64,000 bases of DNA, from the NCBI GenBank assembly GCA_017640785.1, contig JAEPPZ010000007.1:124001-188000 (forward strand), read 5' to 3'. The position numbers and the translations under genes are program-made. Position 1 is the first letter of the stretch, and the number at the start of each line of letters is the position of its first letter. Source of the DNA: Balneola sp. (GTDB lineage Bacteria > Bacteroidota > Rhodothermia > Balneolales > Balneolaceae). The notes under the pieces are model-generated. The model made no database searches and had not been told where the DNA came from. It was given only the letters and a program-made list of their open reading frames with translations. This document shows, piece after piece, positions 61,358 through 64,000 of the stretch.

Positions 61358-62671
61358 ATGAAACACTGGATGAACGTAATTTCAAAGTACTATCAAAGGA
61401 TCGTAAATAGCATTGCGTTCTATCCTACGATCATTGCTGTGGCATTCATGGTTTTTTCTATTTTTGTGATGAGGATCGAATTCAATGATCTTGTAATAGA
61501 GCTTAAAAGCAATATTGAGCGGGTTCTGGTCCATGATTCGAACAATGCCCGATTGATCTTAGGTACCATTGTAGGAAGTCTTATCTCTTTAATGGTATTC
61601 AGTTTTTCGATGGTGATGATCGTGCTTAACAGAGCTACTTCTACTTTATCACCAAGAGTTATACCCGGATTGATCTCAGACAAATTTCATCAAGTTGTTC
61701 TAGGTTTCTATTTGGGTAGTATCATTTATAGTTTGATCCTGATCGTAAATATCGATGCTCCCGGCGTTGATTTTTCGGTGCCATCCCTGGGCATCTTTGT
61801 AAGTATGATTCTGGCCATAGTTTGTATGGGTTTGTTCGTGTATTTCATTCATTCCATATCTCAAAAAATTCAGGTGGATTTCATTCTGAATGATATTTAC
61901 AAGCTTACCAAGAAAGAACTCGAAGGAGTGGATCATGACAATGCTAAAAAAGAATTGCCGGATACTTCTGATTGGATAACATGCCTTGCAAAAGATTCCG
62001 GTTATCTGAAGAAAATCGATGGACCGGGACTAACGGAGTTTTGTAAGAAGCATGACTTCAGACTTAATGTGAAAGTCTCCATCGGATCATTCGTAGTAAA
62101 AGAATATCCTTTTATTGAGATCAGTAAGGAATTGGATGAAGACGTAATCGATCAATTGAGTTCTTATTTTACACTTTATACAGAAGAGCGAGTTTCGGAT
62201 CATTATTTATTCGGCTTTAAACAGATCTCTGAAATTGCGGTAAAGGCACTCAGTCCGGGAATCAATGATCCTGGAACAGCTGTAAAAGCCATCGATCTGT
62301 TATCCGATCTGTTGACGAAATTGATGGAGGTTGATGAACAAAATTACATCCCGAATTCAGAAGACGAGCCGCTGGTATTTGTCCGACCGGTTCCTTTTAA
62401 GGATGTGATGTTTCAGATCATTGTGCCGATCAGAGAATATGGTAAGAAAGATGTTTCTGTATTAGTACGCTTGCTCGACTGCATCAAACATATGATCTAT
62501 TCTGATATACACCGCAAACGTTTTACTTCTCTATTGATATCATATGTAGACAACTTTCTTACTTGTTCAGAGGAATACATTGATAACAAATTGGATAAGG
62601 AAAGTATCAATGATCGCTTAAGAGAAATAAACGAATGTTTAGAAAAAGAACAGCAGTTTCAATTGCTGTAG
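61358..62671 (+). CDS. DUF2254 membrane protein
   Basis: The ~437-residue protein belongs to DUF2254: four membrane helices in the first 200 residues (IIAVAFMVFSIFVMRI, LGTIVGSLISLMVFSFSMVMI, VVLGFYLGSIIYSLILIV, GIFVSMILAIVCMGLFVYFI), the signature NRATSTLSPRVIPGLI, and a soluble C-terminal domain with KALSPGINDPGTAVKAIDLL, the strongest family motif. Function is unknown. ATG at 61358 (MKHWMNVISKYYQ) is preferred; upstream TTG/ATG at 61298 and 61310 are possible. It lies 67 nt before the arcA frame. Confidence 0.88.
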   Translation: MKHWMNVISKYYQRIVNSIAFYPTIIAVAFMVFSIFVMRIEFNDLVIELKSNIERVLVHDSNNARLILGTIVGSLISLMVFSFSMVMIVLNRATSTLSPRVIPGLISDKFHQVVLGFYLGSIIYSLILIVNIDAPGVDFSVPSLGIFVSMILAIVCMGLFVYFIHSISQKIQVDFILNDIYKLTKKELEGVDHDNAKKELPDTSDWITCLAKDSGYLKKIDGPGLTEFCKKHDFRLNVKVSIGSFVVKEYPFIEISKELDEDVIDQLSSYFTLYTEERVSDHYLFGFKQISEIAVKALSPGINDPGTAVKAIDLLSDLLTKLMEVDEQNYIPNSEDEPLVFVRPVPFKDVMFQIIVPIREYGKKDVSVLVRLLDCIKHMIYSDIHRKRFTSLLISYVDNFLTCSEEYIDNKLDKESINDRLREINECLEKEQQFQLL

Positions 62672-62747
62672 ATACAAGAAAGAAATGCTCTCCAATTTGA
62701 TGATTTTATCATTAGCTTTATCTGAATTATAAAACTCAGTGTATAAA

Positions 62748-63977
62748 ATGAAAATCAACGTTTCTTCCGAAATCGGACATCTTAACGGAGTTATCGTTCA
62801 CACTCCCGGTCATGAAGTATCATTGGTAAATCCCGAGCTTAAAGATGAGCTCCTTTTTGATGATATTATCTTTGAAGAAGACGCCAGAGAAGAGCATTTG
62901 GATATGCTTGATCTTTTTAAAGCCGCTATGCCCAAAGATGGACAGGTTATAGAGATCGTAGACCTTTTCAAGGATTCCATCCAAAACGAAGAGGCCAGAG
63001 CATTCTTTATTGAGCAGCTGATCAGAGAATTTCCGGAAGAGAATTTATCCGTGATCGAAAAGCAACTACATAAGTTGGACGCTCAACAATTACTGGAATT
63101 CAGCACACAGGGTGTTTTACCGGGTGGAAGCAAGTTTTCCCTTTTGCCTTCTCCGAATCTGCTATTTACGCGCGATCTTGCAGCAGTAGTTGATGACACT
63201 ATTTTGATTTCCAGAGCAGCGACTAAAACCCGTCTTCGGGAATCATTGATGATGGAGACGCTAGTGGAGTTCAATCCACTTTTTGATTCTGTACGAGACA
63301 GCGCTATTCGCATTTCCGGTAACCAGTCTATTGAAGGTGGAGATGTGTTGGTGGAATCAAAGGATCTGGTACTGATCGGAATGAGTGAGCGGACTTCATT
63401 CACAGGGTTGATGAAGGCGGCAGATGGATTGCTTAATCACGGAGTAAAAACAGTATTGGCAGTCGATATTCCAAAACAACGTTCTTCCATGCATTTGGAT
63501 ACTATTTTCACTTTTGCCAGCAATTCAGAATGTATAGCTTTTCCTCCGGCCATTATGGAGCAACAGGATAATGTAGTAGCACTACGGAAAGTTAACGGCG
63601 CAATTCAGGCAGAATCCAGATCGTCATTACAATCTGCGTTGAACGAATTTTCAGCCAATACATACGATTTTATAAAGTGCGGCGGAGAAGACAGAACCAA
63701 TCAATTCCGCGAACAATGGACAGATGGAGCGAATGTGTTTGCACTTGCCCCGGGAGTTATTGTTGGATATGAACGAAACACAAATACCTTCAATACACTT
63801 GTAGATCATGGCTATTCATACATGAATCAGTTTGAGTTTATCGAAGAGTTTGGAAAAAAAGGACTCGATCTGAATCAAGACAACAAAATTGCCGTAAGTT
63901 TTCAGGGACATGAATTATGTCGGGGTCGTGGTGGCGCCCGATGTATGACGATGCCTATTTCAAGAGAAGAAATTTAA
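62748..63977 (+). CDS. arcA: arginine deiminase
   Basis: ArcA hydrolyses arginine to citrulline and ammonia, the first step of the arginine deiminase pathway. The 409-residue protein has PNLLFTRDLAAVV, the IEGGDVLV strand, SSMHLDTIFTF and catalytic Cys399 in CRGRGGARCMTMPISREE. The ATG at 62748 (MKINVSSEIG) is preferred over the GTG nine bases upstream. No arcB/arcC/arcD is in the window; 23 nt remain after the stop, so partners could follow. The pathway gives ATP or acid tolerance, but this role is not shown here. Confidence 0.95.
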   Translation: MKINVSSEIGHLNGVIVHTPGHEVSLVNPELKDELLFDDIIFEEDAREEHLDMLDLFKAAMPKDGQVIEIVDLFKDSIQNEEARAFFIEQLIREFPEENLSVIEKQLHKLDAQQLLEFSTQGVLPGGSKFSLLPSPNLLFTRDLAAVVDDTILISRAATKTRLRESLMMETLVEFNPLFDSVRDSAIRISGNQSIEGGDVLVESKDLVLIGMSERTSFTGLMKAADGLLNHGVKTVLAVDIPKQRSSMHLDTIFTFASNSECIAFPPAIMEQQDNVVALRKVNGAIQAESRSSLQSALNEFSANTYDFIKCGGEDRTNQFREQWTDGANVFALAPGVIVGYERNTNTFNTLVDHGYSYMNQFEFIEEFGKKGLDLNQDNKIAVSFQGHELCRGRGGARCMTMPISREEI

Positions 63978-64000
63978 AGAGGAACTGATTGAGTAACGAC

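Noticed and set aside
1-64000. CRISPR array, tRNA or rRNA genes, riboswitches
   Set aside because: No regularly spaced repeats, cloverleaf-like spacers, rRNA sequence or known riboswitch core was seen by eye; a covariance-model search was not possible.

Overview
The window is AT-rich, gene-dense chromosomal DNA that looks like a member of the Balneolaeota (Balneola/Gracilimonas-like) or a close relative in the wider Bacteroidota/Rhodothermota group. This is an inference. The supports are a secreted subtilase ending in a type IX secretion (T9SS) tail with an NYPNPFNP motif, a PorV/PorQ-type outer-membrane protein, DUF4270 and DUF4292 lipoproteins, a LytS/LytTR pair, the short GlgA-like protein next to DUF4270, weak Shine-Dalgarno sequences and matches to the Bacteroidota promoter pattern TTG-N19-TAnnTTTG. 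No phage, CRISPR array, insertion sequence, rRNA or tRNA gene was found.

Layout. 1-4.8 kb: glycogen/maltodextrin enzymes (partial glgB, malQ), a ComA-family phosphosulfolactate synthase-like gene and a GT5 N-domain protein lacking its glycine loop and C-terminal half. 4.8-10.1 kb: DUF4270 lipoprotein, outer-membrane barrel and TPR envelope genes, then rho behind a strong terminator. 10.1-13.5 kb (minus): miaA-purS-clpS-purQ-lptB-rhodanese, apparently one operon. 13.5-15 kb: a pair of REP-like palindromes and a PorV/PorQ-like gene. 15.1-17.9 kb (plus): dnaN, SAM hydroxide adenosyltransferase, methyltransferase. 17.9-21.5 kb: the T9SS-tailed subtilase. 21.5-25.7 kb (minus): amn, radC, a four-helix-bundle S23/IVP-type gene enclosed in inverted repeats, argS. 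25.7-30.7 kb (plus): Nudix, OsmC, peroxiredoxin, topA and an unrecognised wHTH-like protein. 31.2-37.4 kb (minus): dnaX-ybaB-recR, an M1 peptidase and malic enzyme. 37.6-43.3 kb (plus): TPR, DUF4292, EnvC-like, membrane protein and M28 peptidase. 43.3-44.9 kb (minus): Ppx/GppA. 45.1-51.9 kb (plus): TetR plus a complete tripartite RND efflux operon. 52.4-64 kb: a palindrome cluster, LytTR/LytS, a CBM9/DUF5916 barrel protein, DoxX, SIMPL, PepP, a sulfotransferase, a SirB1-type protein, DUF2254 and arginine deiminase.

The genes combine DNA maintenance (dnaN, dnaX, recR, ybaB, topA, radC, rho), nucleotide metabolism (purS, purQ, amn, Nudix), envelope biogenesis and export (lptB, EnvC-like, PorV-like, RND pump) and carbon storage. 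Coupled reading frames (1-4 nt overlaps) are common, and TTG/GTG starts appear unusually often (miaA, purQ, recR, OsmC gene, ppx, response regulator, sulfotransferase and others).

The signals most worth following are: (1) a nine-A run in dnaX exactly where the AAA+ part ends, with stop codons just beyond in both alternative frames, so a programmed short (gamma-like) subunit is likely; (2) the S23/IVP gene bounded by inverted repeats that also recur beside radC; (3) amn and the Nudix gene, whose ATG codons may overlap on opposite strands in a single CATG; (4) the GlgA-like protein without its nucleotide-sugar loop; (5) several families of intergenic palindromes.
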